The notes under the pieces are model-generated. The model was not told the origin of the DNA. It did no database searches and worked only from the letters and a program-made list of their open reading frames with translations. Position numbers and translations under genes: made by a program. A stretch of DNA of 64,000 bases from Cafeteria roenbergensis (taxonomy: Eukaryota > Sar > Bigyra > Bicosoecida > Cafeteriaceae): contig VLTN01000014.1 in assembly GCA_008330645.1 (NCBI GenBank), positions 434,001 through 498,000 on the forward strand, read 5' to 3'. Positions 1-9,614 of this stretch are shown here, in pieces (the first letter of the stretch is position 1; each line of letters begins with the position of its first letter).

Positions 1-3000
1 TGCGCATCTCGTCCCGCGCCTTGGCAGCGGTGGCCAGGAACCCAAAATCGTCAGAAACGCTGGCAGCCAGGGTGGAAATGGCAGTGGGGGCAGCGACGTC
101 GTCCGCCATGGACAGGAACGGGAGGCCGGACGAGTTGAGCTTGTCGGGGCGGCAGTCGGTGGGGTCCCAGAGCCAGATGTTCGCCTGCAGCAGGGCCGAG
201 CAAGCCGGCACGCGGTCGACGGTGTAGTTCCCCACGACGGGGTTGGCGGCGTCGAGGGCGGCCTGGGTGACGGGCACGAGCGTGGCGTTGTTGATGGGGG
301 TGGCGGCCTGCAGCGCGTCGGGCCCGGAGTTGGACTTGCCGCGGTAGAGGGGGACGTTCATCTCGGTGGCCCACGGGGCGGCGCCTGCGGCCGTCGAGGG
401 GACGTTGGTGTTGAGGCTGGACGTGTTGAAGGTGATGGGGGGCGGCATGCGGGTCGGGTTGAGCTTGAGGATGAGGAGGCCGGCGAGCAGGGCCAGCACA
501 GGGATGAGCAGCTGGAACACGGCGGCGCGAAAGTCGCGCAGCGCGTAACGGAGGCGCTTGAGGAAGAGAGCGTAGAAGTGCTGGCAGAAGACGCTGCCGG
601 TCGCGGAGCGGGCCTCGGCGCGAATGGCTGCGTGCGTCACGGCGGCGTCCTGCACCGGCTTGGAGGCGGCAACGGCGGGCGACGCCGCTTCCACGGCGGC
701 AGGCGCGGGTGCGGGCGCGACGCTGGAGCTGGCAGCCGGGCCGGGGGCGGCAAAGTCCCAGGCAGAAGCCGGCGCGTCGAGGTAGCCGTCGCTGGGGGCG
801 GCGCCCGAGGCGGCCTTGGCGGCGTCCGAGGCGGGCGGCATGTAGCCTCCGTCCTCGTGGTCGTCGTGGGCAGGGGCGTCCTTGGAGTCCGTGGCCGCGC
901 CAGCGGCGGCAGCGCTGCTGCCGCCGGCGTGGGCCTTGTCGTCGCGGGCACGCTGCGTCGCTCCGGAGGCGCCGTGGTGCTCCTCCTCGGCCACTCGCAG
1001 GAACACCTCCTCGAGGGTGGTCGCGCCGATGCTGTACGAGCGGATGCCCAGCCTGGAGAGGTTGGCCTCGAGGTCCTCGAAGAGGGCGGGGAAGCTGGAG
1101 GATGCCTCGGTGGGCACCTGGAACGCCACCTCGGCGCCGACGTCGCTGAGCGTCTTGACGGAGGGCACGTGGCGGCGGATGATGGCGGCGATCGGGGCCG
1201 AGCTGCAGTGCTCGTCGGCCTTGTTCAGCGTGAGGTTGTACCCGACTCCGTAGCGCTTCTTGAGGAACATGGAGGAGCCGCAGCAGCGCACGCGGCCGGC
1301 CGCCATGATGGCGATGCGGTCGCCGAGCAGGTCGGCCTCGTCGAGGAAGTGGGTGGAGAGGATGATGGCGCGGTCGGACTTGGAGGAGAGGAGGATGTTC
1401 CAGGTGGAGCGGCGGGAGTAAGGGTCCATGCCCGACGTGGGCTCGTCGAGCACGACCACCTTGCTTCCGCCGATGAGGGCGATGCCCACGGAGAGCTTGC
1501 GCTTCATGCCGCCGGAGAGGGCCTTGGACTGCACCTTCCGCTTCTCGGTGAGGCCCACCTCCTTGATGGTGTCGTCGACGGCGGCGGCGACTTCCTTGGG
1601 AGGCACGCCCTTGGCCGCGGCAAAGAAGGTGAGGTGCTCCGCCACCGTGAGCTCCGGCCAGAGCACGTCGTGCTGGGGGCACACGCCGAGGATGCGGCGC
1701 ATGTCGTCCATGTCGCGGGAGACGTCGAGGCCGAAGGCGCTGGCCACGCCGCTGGTCATGGGGATGAGGCCGGTGAGCATCGTCATTGTGGTGCTCTTGC
1801 CCGCGCCGTTGTGGCCGAGCAGCGCGAAGATCTCTCCCTGGAACACGTCGAGGTCGACGCCATCCACAGCCTTCTTCACGCCGTCGGGCGTGTCGAAGTG
1901 CTTCTTGAGGCCGCGGGCGGTCAGGCAGCGGTCGGCCGCCTTGAGGGCGCGCCGCTCCGCGCCGAGCGGCTCGAAGTTGCGCTTGTTGGCGTAGGCGGGG
2001 TCTTCGTCGGTGTCGCTGAGCAGGAGGCGGTCGCCGTGGCGGGCGTCGGCGCCGTCGAGGCCGGGCAGGGAGATGTCTCCCGACACAGTGGTGGTGCCGT
2101 CTGTGTCGCGGCCGCCGAAGCCGGGGTTGCGAGCGCGCTTGCCGGTGGTCCGGCGCGCGCAGCCGCCGCCGCAGCAGCTGCAGCAGCCGGCCCAGAAGCG
2201 GGGCATGCAGGGGAAGTACCAGGGGCGAGGCACGCCGAACTCTGACGGCAGGATCTGCTCGAGGTAGAGCGCGATGAGGGTGTAGATGATGGTGTCAGCG
2301 AGCATCATGAGCATGCCGGAGCCGACGTTGAAGCCCTGCACGGTGAAGCCGATGGTGGACCAGTGGAGGCCGATCCCGGAAGACTCGAGCTGCGCGACCA
2401 CCTGCAGGTCGAGGCCGAAGGCGACAGGGGCGAGGAAGGAGGCCCCGACCTTGGAGCCCATGTCCTTGAGCGGGTCGTTCACGGCGTAGTAGGGGAAGAA
2501 GGACGCGAGGAAGATGATGGTGCCGACGGCGGAGGCGACCTTGGCGCGGGAGAAGAAGACCGAAATGAGGAACGCCTCGGCGGTGGCTGCGATGCCGAAG
2601 AGCCAGAACAGGAGCCAGATGAGCATGGAGTCGGAGCGGCCGAACATGTTCTTGGAGGCGATGCTGGCGATTCCAAACGAGCAGACGAGGAAGGCGAGGA
2701 AGTAGCTGAGGTACCAGGCGGCCGTGAGGGCGCCCGAGGGGATGCCCATCATGCGCATGCCCTCCTTGATGCGGCTCTCCTTCTCGTGCACCACGGCGGC
2801 GATCATCTGGGAGACGGGGTAGAAGAAGAAGAGGACGAAGGAGAGGGAGAAGACGTTGGACGCGAGGGTGTAGAACGTGGTGGCGTAGTAGGACGCGGTG
2901 GGGAAGGGCACCAGGGTGGCCTGCTGCGGGCTGAGCGAGTGGGAGCGCAGGAAGTCGAGGAGCTTGCCGAGCGCCTCGATCGGGCCCATGGCGCCGGCCT

Positions 3001-3940
3001 GGCCATCCCCAGAGGTCGCAGCCGCGGCGCGGATCTTGCCGTCCAGGGTGTCGCCGCGCAGGTCGTCGGCGAGGAACGGGAGGTTGAATGAGCAGTTCCA
3101 CACGGCGAGGAAGCCTGGGACCTGGGCGATGGTGGTGTTGTACACGGTCAGGCCGGTGCCGGCGAGCGGGATGGGGCGCTCGCGGGCGCCTACGATGAAG
3201 CGGTCCACAGCCAGCTGGATGGGAACGAAGCCCGGGACGGTGAGGAAGTCCTTGGTGGGCCACTGGGAGAACTGGTCGAGCGCGGGGTCGTAGGACACGT
3301 AGTCCGACTGCGTCTTGAGCACCAGGCCCTGCTGGTACGGGTCGGTGGCGACGCCGTTGTCGGGCGTGGCAGTCTTGTTCATGCGGATGGTGTAGTTCCA
3401 GTGCGGCGGGCCGTGGTGCCACACCACGGCCGCGTAGATGAGCGGCTCGCTGTTCTTCCCGTAAGTGTCGGAAAGAATGTAGTTTTCCAGGTCCTGCTCG
3501 GTGGTGAAGTTCATCACCCTGCTGGCGAGCGGCGGCACCGAGTCGAGGGAGCGGGAGAATCCCGGCGCCTTGGACTCAAACTTGCACCCAAGGGCGTCGA
3601 CGGCGCTCTTGGAGAGCCCCGGGTACTCCGACTCAAGGTGCGCATAAAAAGGGTCCCGCAGCTCGGGAGGGCCAACGACGGCCAGGCGCCGGTTGAGAAT
3701 GTCCATCGCCCGGGGAAGGTACACGAAGTCCTGGCGGGTGCTGGAGTCCACGGTCGTCACGGCATCGCACTCGTGCGTCGCGTCAGGCATGAACGTGAGC
3801 GGGGAGTTGGCGTAAAGAAAAGCCCATACTCCCACGAGCACGACCGGGAGCAGCAGCTCCGACATGGCCGAGATGGGGTTGCGGAGCTTTTGCAGCCACG
3901 TCTTCCACAGGCACAGCAGGAGGTGCCGGAAGAAGGCCAT
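1..3940 (-). CDS. ABC transporter subfamily A (ABCA) full-length type, C-terminal part outside window
   Basis: ABCA proteins are membrane exporters or flippases, mainly of lipids. About 1,313 residues are visible with no intron, starting at the ATG complementary to 3938-3940 and still open at base 1. Order of parts: N-terminal hydrophobic segment (about residues 32-47), large extracytoplasmic loop (to about 340), a cluster of hydrophobic helices (about 350-640), then the first nucleotide-binding domain. That domain has Walker A GHNGAGKST (709-717), signature LSGG (808-811) and Walker B VVVLDEPTSGMDP with D832-E833. An Ala/Pro-rich linker follows. The second transmembrane half begins near residue 1118 (FCQHFYALFLKRL). 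A lone TM1, big loop, then TM bundle and NBD is the ABCA layout. The second NBD should lie beyond the left edge. The gene is divergent from TRAP-beta. Subfamily is secure; substrate is unknown. Confidence 0.95.
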   Translation of the reverse strand, partial: MAFFRHLLLCLWKTWLQKLRNPISAMSELLLPVVLVGVWAFLYANSPLTFMPDATHECDAVTTVDSSTRQDFVYLPRAMDILNRRLAVVGPPELRDPFYAHLESEYPGLSKSAVDALGCKFESKAPGFSRSLDSVPPLASRVMNFTTEQDLENYILSDTYGKNSEPLIYAAVVWHHGPPHWNYTIRMNKTATPDNGVATDPYQQGLVLKTQSDYVSYDPALDQFSQWPTKDFLTVPGFVPIQLAVDRFIVGARERPIPLAGTGLTVYNTTIAQVPGFLAVWNCSFNLPFLADDLRGDTLDGKIRAAAATSGDGQAGAMGPIEALGKLLDFLRSHSLSPQQATLVPFPTASYYATTFYTLASNVFSLSFVLFFFYPVSQMIAAVVHEKESRIKEGMRMMGIPSGALTAAWYLSYFLAFLVCSFGIASIASKNMFGRSDSMLIWLLFWLFGIAATAEAFLISVFFSRAKVASAVGTIIFLASFFPYYAVNDPLKDMGSKVGASFLAPVAFGLDLQVVAQLESSGIGLHWSTIGFTVQGFNVGSGMLMMLADTIIYTLIALYLEQILPSEFGVPRPWYFPCMPRFWAGCCSCCGGGCARRTTGKRARNPGFGGRDTDGTTTVSGDISLPGLDGADARHGDRLLLSDTDEDPAYANKRNFEPLGAERRALKAADRCLTARGLKKHFDTPDGVKKAVDGVDLDVFQGEIFALLGHNGAGKSTTMTMLTGLIPMTSGVASAFGLDVSRDMDDMRRILGVCPQHDVLWPELTVAEHLTFFAAAKGVPPKEVAAAVDDTIKEVGLTEKRKVQSKALSGGMKRKLSVGIALIGGSKVVVLDEPTSGMDPYSRRSTWNILLSSKSDRAIILSTHFLDEADLLGDRIAIMAAGRVRCCGSSMFLKKRYGVGYNLTLNKADEHCSSAPIAAIIRRHVPSVKTLSDVGAEVAFQVPTEASSSFPALFEDLEANLSRLGIRSYSIGATTLEEVFLRVAEEEHHGASGATQRARDDKAHAGGSSAAAAGAATDSKDAPAHDDHEDGGYMPPASDAAKAASGAAPSDGYLDAPASAWDFAAPGPAASSSVAPAPAPAAVEAASPAVAASKPVQDAAVTHAAIRAEARSATGSVFCQHFYALFLKRLRYALRDFRAAVFQLLIPVLALLAGLLILKLNPTRMPPPITFNTSSLNTNVPSTAAGAAPWATEMNVPLYRGKSNSGPDALQAATPINNATLVPVTQAALDAANPVVGNYTVDRVPACSALLQANIWLWDPTDCRPDKLNSSGLPFLSMADDVAAPTAISTLAASVSDDFGFLATAAKARDEMR

Positions 3941-4263
3941 CGCAGCAGGTCCACAGGGCGCGAGTTCAACAAGCCTCTCGCGGCGGGATCTGCGCTGTCG
4001 CCGGCTGCGGGCACAGGACCGCGGTCGGGCAGCTCAGGGGCGTCCGTGTGCGAAGCAGGCGACCCGGGAGGGCGCGGGCTGGCACGGGGACGGCTGGTTC
4101 GCCGAGGGGGTGCATCTTCAACGGGGAACGGCGCCGCGTCTTTGGTTTTGCTGCGCGCAAGGTTGGCGGGGCGGGCAGAGCGCGTGCGTTGCTCTACCGC
4201 AGCCGCGATCTCGGGGGGCGGATTTGGCTGCAGCCACAACGTGGCCCAGGCAACGCAGCAACC
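3941..4263. promoter_or_regulatory. divergent intergenic region between ABCA and TRAP-beta
   Basis: This 323 bp gap separates two divergent start codons, so it must carry both 5' UTRs and both promoters, or one bidirectional promoter. It is GC-rich and I see no TATA-like box, repeat or RNA gene. The regulatory role is inferred from gene orientation only. Confidence 0.4.
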
Positions 4264-5397
4264 ATGGCGCGCGGGGCGCGGTTCTTCCTGATGGCGCTTG
4301 CGGGCATTGTTGCCATGCACGCCGCGCGTGCTCAGGTGGAGGACGAGGTCGAGGAGGACGCCGCGGTCTTCGAGGAGGAGGACCCGATTGACGAGGAAGC
4401 CGCCGCGTCCGTGTTCATTGCGGCCAACAAGGTGAGCCCCCCGCCGGCTGGCCCTTGCGTGCTGCCCATGCCCGCCTTGGCGCATCCGGTGCGCGCGGAG
4501 GGCAGGGGGGGTTGGCGAGCGGGCAGTGCGCCTGGCAGCGCCTGGCCCGTTCGTGGGCTCCCGCGCAGCCCTCGCCGCCTTGGCGGCCGTCGGCCGGTTG
4601 CCGTCCCGGCCCGCGCGGGGCCGGCTGCGGCTGCGGCTCTCACGCACACGTCAGCGTCCCTGTGACGCCCCGCCGGCTTGCACACCTGCGCGAGCTTGGC
4701 GCTCGCTGCGAGGCCCGAGCTGGTGCCCATCCCTCGCGCTCGGCGCGTGGGCCACGGTTTTGCGCTTTCCTCGCCGCGCTGTTGCTGCCGCAGGCCATTG
4801 AGTTCGGGGACGTGCCGCTGCTCGTGGTGGGGAAGGAGTTTACCGTGACCTACGAGCTGTTCAACCTCGGCAACGCGTGAGCTTGGGGCCGCGTGTTGGC
4901 CTGTGCGGGCGCCCCGACTCCGTGCGTCTGTGCCCAGTTCACCCTCTCGCGCCAGCCGCGCACCGCCATCGACCCCCCGCAGGCCCGCGTACGGCGTGGA
5001 GCTGATGGACAGCTGGGACGACGCCTCGTTTGAGCTCGTCAAGGGCGAGGCCACCGCCGCGTTCGACCGCATCGAGGGCGACGGGTCTGCCAAGCACACC
5101 GTGGTGCTGCGCCCCCTGAAGGAGGGCGTCTTTGACTGCACGCGCGCCAACATCACCTACACCACTGTGCCCGAGGACCAGGCGGACGAGGACGCGGCCG
5201 AGTACCGCGAGGCCCTCACCTCCACGGACGGCCTCGTCCAGGTCGTCACCGCCGCCGAGTACCGCCGCCGCACCGGATCGACCACCAACGAGTGGCTCGT
5301 GGTGGCCGCCCTCAGCGCTCTCGTCGTGGTGGGCCCCATGCTGTCGGCCAACACTGCCTTCAAGCAGCTCGAGATCGCCGCCAAGAAGGCCCGCTGA
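4264..5397 (+). CDS. SSR2: translocon-associated protein subunit beta (TRAP-beta / SSR2)
   Basis: TRAP-beta is a single-pass ER membrane subunit of the TRAP complex beside Sec61. Three exons: 4264-4431, 4794-4876 and 4983-5397, all GT-AG, giving 221 residues. Exon 1 encodes a signal peptide (about residues 1-23, ending ARA/QVED) and a strongly acidic stretch (about 25-45). Exons 2 and 3 carry the immunoglobulin-like lumenal domain. Diagnostic strings are VTYELFNLGNA joined across intron 2 to PAYGVELMD, then KHTVVLRPLKEGVF and ITYTTVP, which parallel animal SSR2. The C-terminal membrane helix is at about 187-204, followed by a short basic tail (AAKKAR). The acidic leader is unusual for beta and resembles TRAP-alpha. 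Intron 1 is 362 bp and holds nothing recognisable. Confidence 0.88.
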
Positions 5398-5697
5398 GCC
5401 TGTGGCAGGGGCCCGGGGGAGGGGGAAACCGAAGCCTTGCCCGCCGGCCCCTCTGGGCCTGGCTGGGCCATCGGCCGCCATGCATGCGCGGGCGAGAGAG
5501 AGAGCCACGCGCCCCGAGCTGTGAGCACGTTGCGTGGCAGCGCGCGAGGCAGCGCGCGAGGCAGTGGGCTGTTTTGGGGCTGGCCTCGGCCGGCAGAGCA
5601 CGAACGCAAGCTCTCGCACGCAAACCTCGGCCACGCGAAGCGCAACAGCGATCGAGCCGCACGCACACCCGAGGCGCACCCAGGGCGCCCGTCAATC
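5398..5697. other. intergenic spacer upstream of the eIF4A-III-like gene
   Basis: A 300 bp GC-rich gap between two genes in the same direction. It has a short GA-rich stretch and a locally repeated GCGCGAGGCA motif near 5535-5565. I see no gene. It presumably contains the TRAP-beta 3' UTR and the promoter of the next gene. Confidence 0.4.
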
Positions 5698-7251
5698 ATG
5701 GCAGCTGCGGCAAGCGCAGGCTCATCATCAACCGCGGCGGCCCGCGCCGGGGGCGACGACGAGCGCGCGGACGGGGCCATCTCGTTCCGCCGCTCGGCGG
5801 GCGCCGCCGCGTCTGCCGCGAGCCCCAAGCCGGGGTCTGGTGAGCAGGGACCAAGGGCGCCACATTGAGGCACGCCCCCGGGGCCTGCGAACACGCGCCA
5901 TTGACGGCAGCGGGGACGGAGGGGGGAGGGGCGGCCTGGGAAGCGCTGCTGGCCAATGCCGCACGCCCCGGCCGAGTCCGCCACGCGGGCTCAGCGGGAG
6001 AGAGAGCGCGCGCGCCCGCGCGACGCCTGCGGGCGGTGGAGTCGGGGAGGGGGCGGGGCGGGCGTCGCAGGCGCCACTGCTTGCCGTGCGGTCCTTGATG
6101 CGCTTGTCCTCGCAGTGGCGGTCTTCAAGTCCTTCGAGGACATGCGCCTGGACAAGGACCTCCTGCGCGGCATCTACGCGTACGGGTTTGAGAAGCCTTC
6201 GGCGATCCAGCAGCGGGCCATTGTGCCCATCGTGTCGGGCCGCAACGTGATCGCGCAGTCGCAGTCGGGCACCGGAAAGACGGGCGTGTTCTCCATCAGC
6301 GTGCTGCAGCGCGTTCGCCGCGAGTCTCCCGAGCTGCAGGCGCTGGTCCTGTCGCCGACGCGGGAGCTCGCTGACCAGAGCCAGAAGGTCATGATGGCGC
6401 TCGGGGACTTTATGAGCGTGACGTGCCACTCGTGCATCGGGGGCAAGAGCGTGCGGGACGACATCCGCGCTCTTGAGAGCGGCGTGCAGGTGGTGTCCGG
6501 CACACCCGGGCGGGTGTTTGACATGATCCGTCGCGGCCACCTCTCCACGCGCAGCCTGTCGATGCTGGTTCTGGACGAGGCGGACGAGCTGCTCTCGCGC
6601 GGCTTCAAGGAGCAGATCTACGACATCTACCGGCACGTGCCGCCCACCACGCAGGTGGTCGTCGTGTCGGCCACGCTGCCCAAGGAGGTGCTGGACATGA
6701 CCAGCCGGTTCATGGCGGAGCCCGTGCGCGTGTTGGTGAAGCGCGACGAGCTGACGCTGGAGGGGATCAAGCAGTTCTTCGTGGCCGTGGAGAAGGAGGA
6801 GTGGAAGTTCGAGACCCTCTGCGACCTCTACGACACCCTCACAGTCACGCAGGCCGTTATCTTCTGCAACACCCGCAACAAGGTGGACTGGCTTACGGCC
6901 AAGATGCGGGAGGCGGGCTTCACCGTCTCGGCAATGCACGGGTCCATGACACAGAAGGAGCGCGACGCCGTCATGGCCGAGTTCCGCTCCGGCGCCTCGC
7001 GCGTCCTCATCACCACCGACGTGTGGGGCCGCGGCATCGACGTGCAGCAGGTCAGCCTCGTCATCAACTACGACCTCCCCACCAGCCGCGAGTTCTACAT
7101 CCACCGCATCGGCCGCTCCGGCCGCTTCGGCCGCAAGGGCGTGGCCATCAACTTCGTCACGGACGAGGACGTGCCCATCCTGCGCGACATCGAGCAGTTC
7201 TATTCCACCGTGATCGACGAGATGCCCATGTCCATCGCGGACGCCCTCTGA
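5698..7251 (+). CDS. EIF4A3: DEAD-box RNA helicase of the eIF4A-III / FAL1 type
   Basis: eIF4A-III is the RNA-clamping ATPase of the exon junction complex; its yeast relative Fal1 works in 18S rRNA maturation. Two exons, 5698-5839 and 6116-7251, encode 425 residues; the junction falls just before the Q-motif region (FKSFEDM). All core motifs are present: GTGKT (99-103), PTRELA, TPGR, DEAD (201-204), [15 protein letters not shown], and HRIGRSGR (377-384). Long matches with eIF4A-III outside the motifs, such as [19 protein letters not shown] and the ending [17 protein letters not shown], favour eIF4A-III over eIF4A-I. The N-terminal 45 residues are Ala/Ser-rich and not conserved. A small oddity is WGRGID where most relatives have WARG(L/I)D. 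The gene converges on the GT32 gene. Confidence 0.93.
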
Positions 7252-7548
7252 GCCCGAGACCCGCCCCTGGCGCAGCCTGCGGCGCAACGGAGGCCTTGCA
7301 CGCGAGCGGCTGCGCGGGTGAGCGTGACTCGTGTTCTGATAGTTTGGCTGCGTTCGAGTACATTGCGCAGTGCGAATGCATGGCGACTGACTCCCCCGCC
7401 CCAGCCCGCCCCCTCACACCGCCCCCTCACACCGCACTCTCGCATTCGAGCTCCACTGCCCTCCACGCATGCTGCGCACACTGCGCCCAGGCCGCCGGCC
7501 GACGACCTCCCACAGCGCCCTGCCCCGCGCCCTCTCGCGGGGAACCCG
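7252..7548. other. convergent 3' intergenic region
   Basis: About 300 bp between the stop codons of the convergent helicase and GT32 genes. It contains a C-rich tract with a repeated CCCCCTCACACCG motif near 7409-7436. No gene or RNA is recognisable; it should hold both 3' UTRs. Confidence 0.4.
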
Positions 7549-9162
7549 CTACACGACCCCAGTCTGGCGGGGCGCGCTGCGACTCTCCGCCACAGGGCGC
7601 CCGCCACGCGGGTTGTCCGGCGGCGACGAGATCGGCTCTGCCAGCGACTCGCAGCAGAAGCATGGCCGCTCGGGCCCGCCACAGCACGCGCTGAGCAGCA
7701 GCGACGTGTAGAGGCAGCAGAGCAGCGCTCTCGCCTCCCTGCGAAGGCAGCACGGCGCCCACCCGATGGCGCACACTGCCACCACCACGGGCGTTGCGAT
7801 GGCCAGCGTGATGCCGGCGATGACCAGCGGAAGCGCCACTGCCTCGGGGAGCATGTCGTACCACTGCCACAGCAGGCTGGTTGAAGTGTCGTGCCAGGAG
7901 GCCCCGTGGACGTGTCCCACGATGGAGGCCGGCCCGCTGTCGTAGAGCGACGGCGCCAGCAGCCACACGCCCCCTGTGCCGCCCGCCCCGGCCGCGGCCC
8001 CGCCGCCCCTCTGGGGGTAGACCTCAGCGGGCAGGCCCTCCGCCGCCCTCGCCAGGCGGAACCCAACGAGCTGCGTGGACACGAAGCTCGGCCCCGTGGA
8101 GAACATCACCGTGAAGAAGCGGGTGTAGATCCAGCGGGGGGAGGCCAGCGGCGACAGCAGCCGCCGGCAGAGCACGCCGAAGAAGGGGTGGCCGGGGGCC
8201 CCCGCCATGAAGTCGTTGCTGAGGCCGACGGGCTCCGTCGTGGGAAGGGTCAGCTCCGACCGCAGCACGTCGCGCCAGCGGCTGGACCGCCTGAAGCCGA
8301 CGTCGAGATCCGCGTAGATGCCCCCCATGGCGTACAGCAGGAAGTACCGCGCCGCGTCCACGCGCTGAATGTGCACCCCGTACGCCCTGTACTGGGGCAG
8401 GAACCACGGGAAGAACCGCCCCACGAAGTCCTCCAGCGCCGCGTCGCTCCAGAGCAGCAGAGTGAAGGGCACCTCCTCCCCCCAGCTCGCCGCCCACGCG
8501 GCATGCGAGCCCTTCCATCGGTCGGGCACGTCGTGGTCCTTCCAAGTCTGGTGCACCAGCCTGGGCACCAGGGACTCCGCGTCCGTCGACGTCACCCCCA
8601 GGGCCGCGAAGTCCGCGTCGTCGAAGGCGCCACCGTGCTCCCCCAGGGCCTCGCCGCCCGGCACGGCATTGGCGGCGCGCCCGGCATGCAGGCCCGCTCC
8701 CTCCCGCGCGCCGGGAGCGGGGCCGCCCAAGCGCGGGTTCGCGCCGTTCACCACCTTGACGCCCGGGTGGCGGAGGGCGAACTGGGTGGCCTCCAGCCGG
8801 AGCGCCCGCAGCGACTGCGGCGAGGCGGGGTCCCACGGACTCGCAGCATGCCCGCCCGCGGCCGTCGATGGCAGCGGCAAAAGCACTTGCGACGAGAGGC
8901 CGAGCGAGTCGCTGGCCCAAACGGACGCCACTCCGACAACCGCCAGCAGCGCTGGCGAAAACCCCAAGAGGAGGCATGCCCACAACGCACCGCAGCCCCT
9001 GCACAAGGCCGCCCTGTTCAGTTCGGCCTCGGCGCGGTGCCACGACGGCGGCGCAGGCAGCCCGCGCGATTTCGAGACCCACTGATTCGCGTCGCCGGGC
9101 CCAGACGGCGCAACGCGCGTGCTCTTGCGCCGCCTTGCGGTCGCCCACTCCGCGCTCGCCAT
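7549..9162 (-). CDS. GT32-family glycosyltransferase, similar to inositol-phosphoceramide mannosyltransferases (SUR1/CSH1 type)
   Basis: Single-exon gene of 537 residues. The start used is the ATG complementary to 9160-9162 (ATGGCG context); the frame is open upstream to about 9342, but that longer frame begins with GTG. A hydrophobic segment at about 55-82 suggests a type II Golgi anchor. The catalytic part contains PRLVHQTWKDHDVP, then AARYFLLYAMGGIYADLDVGF with the metal-binding DxD as DLD (285-287). It also has GLSNDFMAGAPGHPFF and FSTGPSFVS, strings typical of fungal MIPC synthase catalytic subunits, and HGASWHD near the end of the catalytic part. Another hydrophobic stretch (about 445-470) and a Cys-rich tail follow. 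Family GT32 is secure; mannose transfer to inositol phosphoceramide is inferred from motif similarity. Confidence 0.82.
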   Translation of the reverse strand: MASAEWATARRRKSTRVAPSGPGDANQWVSKSRGLPAPPSWHRAEAELNRAALCRGCGALWACLLLGFSPALLAVVGVASVWASDSLGLSSQVLLPLPSTAAGGHAASPWDPASPQSLRALRLEATQFALRHPGVKVVNGANPRLGGPAPGAREGAGLHAGRAANAVPGGEALGEHGGAFDDADFAALGVTSTDAESLVPRLVHQTWKDHDVPDRWKGSHAAWAASWGEEVPFTLLLWSDAALEDFVGRFFPWFLPQYRAYGVHIQRVDAARYFLLYAMGGIYADLDVGFRRSSRWRDVLRSELTLPTTEPVGLSNDFMAGAPGHPFFGVLCRRLLSPLASPRWIYTRFFTVMFSTGPSFVSTQLVGFRLARAAEGLPAEVYPQRGGGAAAGAGGTGGVWLLAPSLYDSGPASIVGHVHGASWHDTSTSLLWQWYDMLPEAVALPLVIAGITLAIATPVVVAVCAIGWAPCCLRREARALLCCLYTSLLLSACCGGPERPCFCCESLAEPISSPPDNPRGGRPVAESRSAPRQTGVV

Positions 9163-9614
9163 GCCGCGCTCCCCAACTCGCGTGCGTGCCAGTTCGCGGC
9201 TGTTTGCCAGCGCCTTTCGTCGTCGCCAGCTCCGAGCGGCGGCTCTGCCGCTGCCGGGCGACCTGCCCGAGTCGTGACATTGGGTCTCGGCCGCGGCCCG
9301 CAGGCCGCTGGGCAGCCCGCCCACTCGAGGCGTCCAGCGCACAAGGCAGGCTGCACAGCTAGCCAGGTGGCGTCCCGTCGGCGCTTCGCCGCCCGCCTCG
9401 ACATCGCGTCGCCCGCGGCAACGGCCGCATCCTGACTCGCTGTCGCACGTTGCAGTCCGTTCCCCGCAGCCCCTCGAGGCAGCAGGCGGAGCCCACTCGC
9501 GGCCTCAGCTGGCCGAGCGGAGGGCGTCTTGAAACTTGGTTGGGGTGTCGAGCGCAGGGCAGTCGCGGGCCCCGGGCAGGAGCCTCGTCGCGCATCTGTT
9601 GACGTGCCTGCGCC
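9163..9614. promoter_or_regulatory. divergent intergenic region between GT32 and the coiled-coil gene
   Basis: This 452 bp stretch lies between divergent start codons. It has no recognisable gene, repeat or RNA. Both promoters are inferred to lie here. No core promoter motif can be named with confidence. Confidence 0.35.

Noticed and set aside
578-2245. Plus-strand 555-codon frame across the ABCA gene
   Set aside because: Gly/Val/Ala-rich shadow; the minus strand here reads clear NBD motifs.
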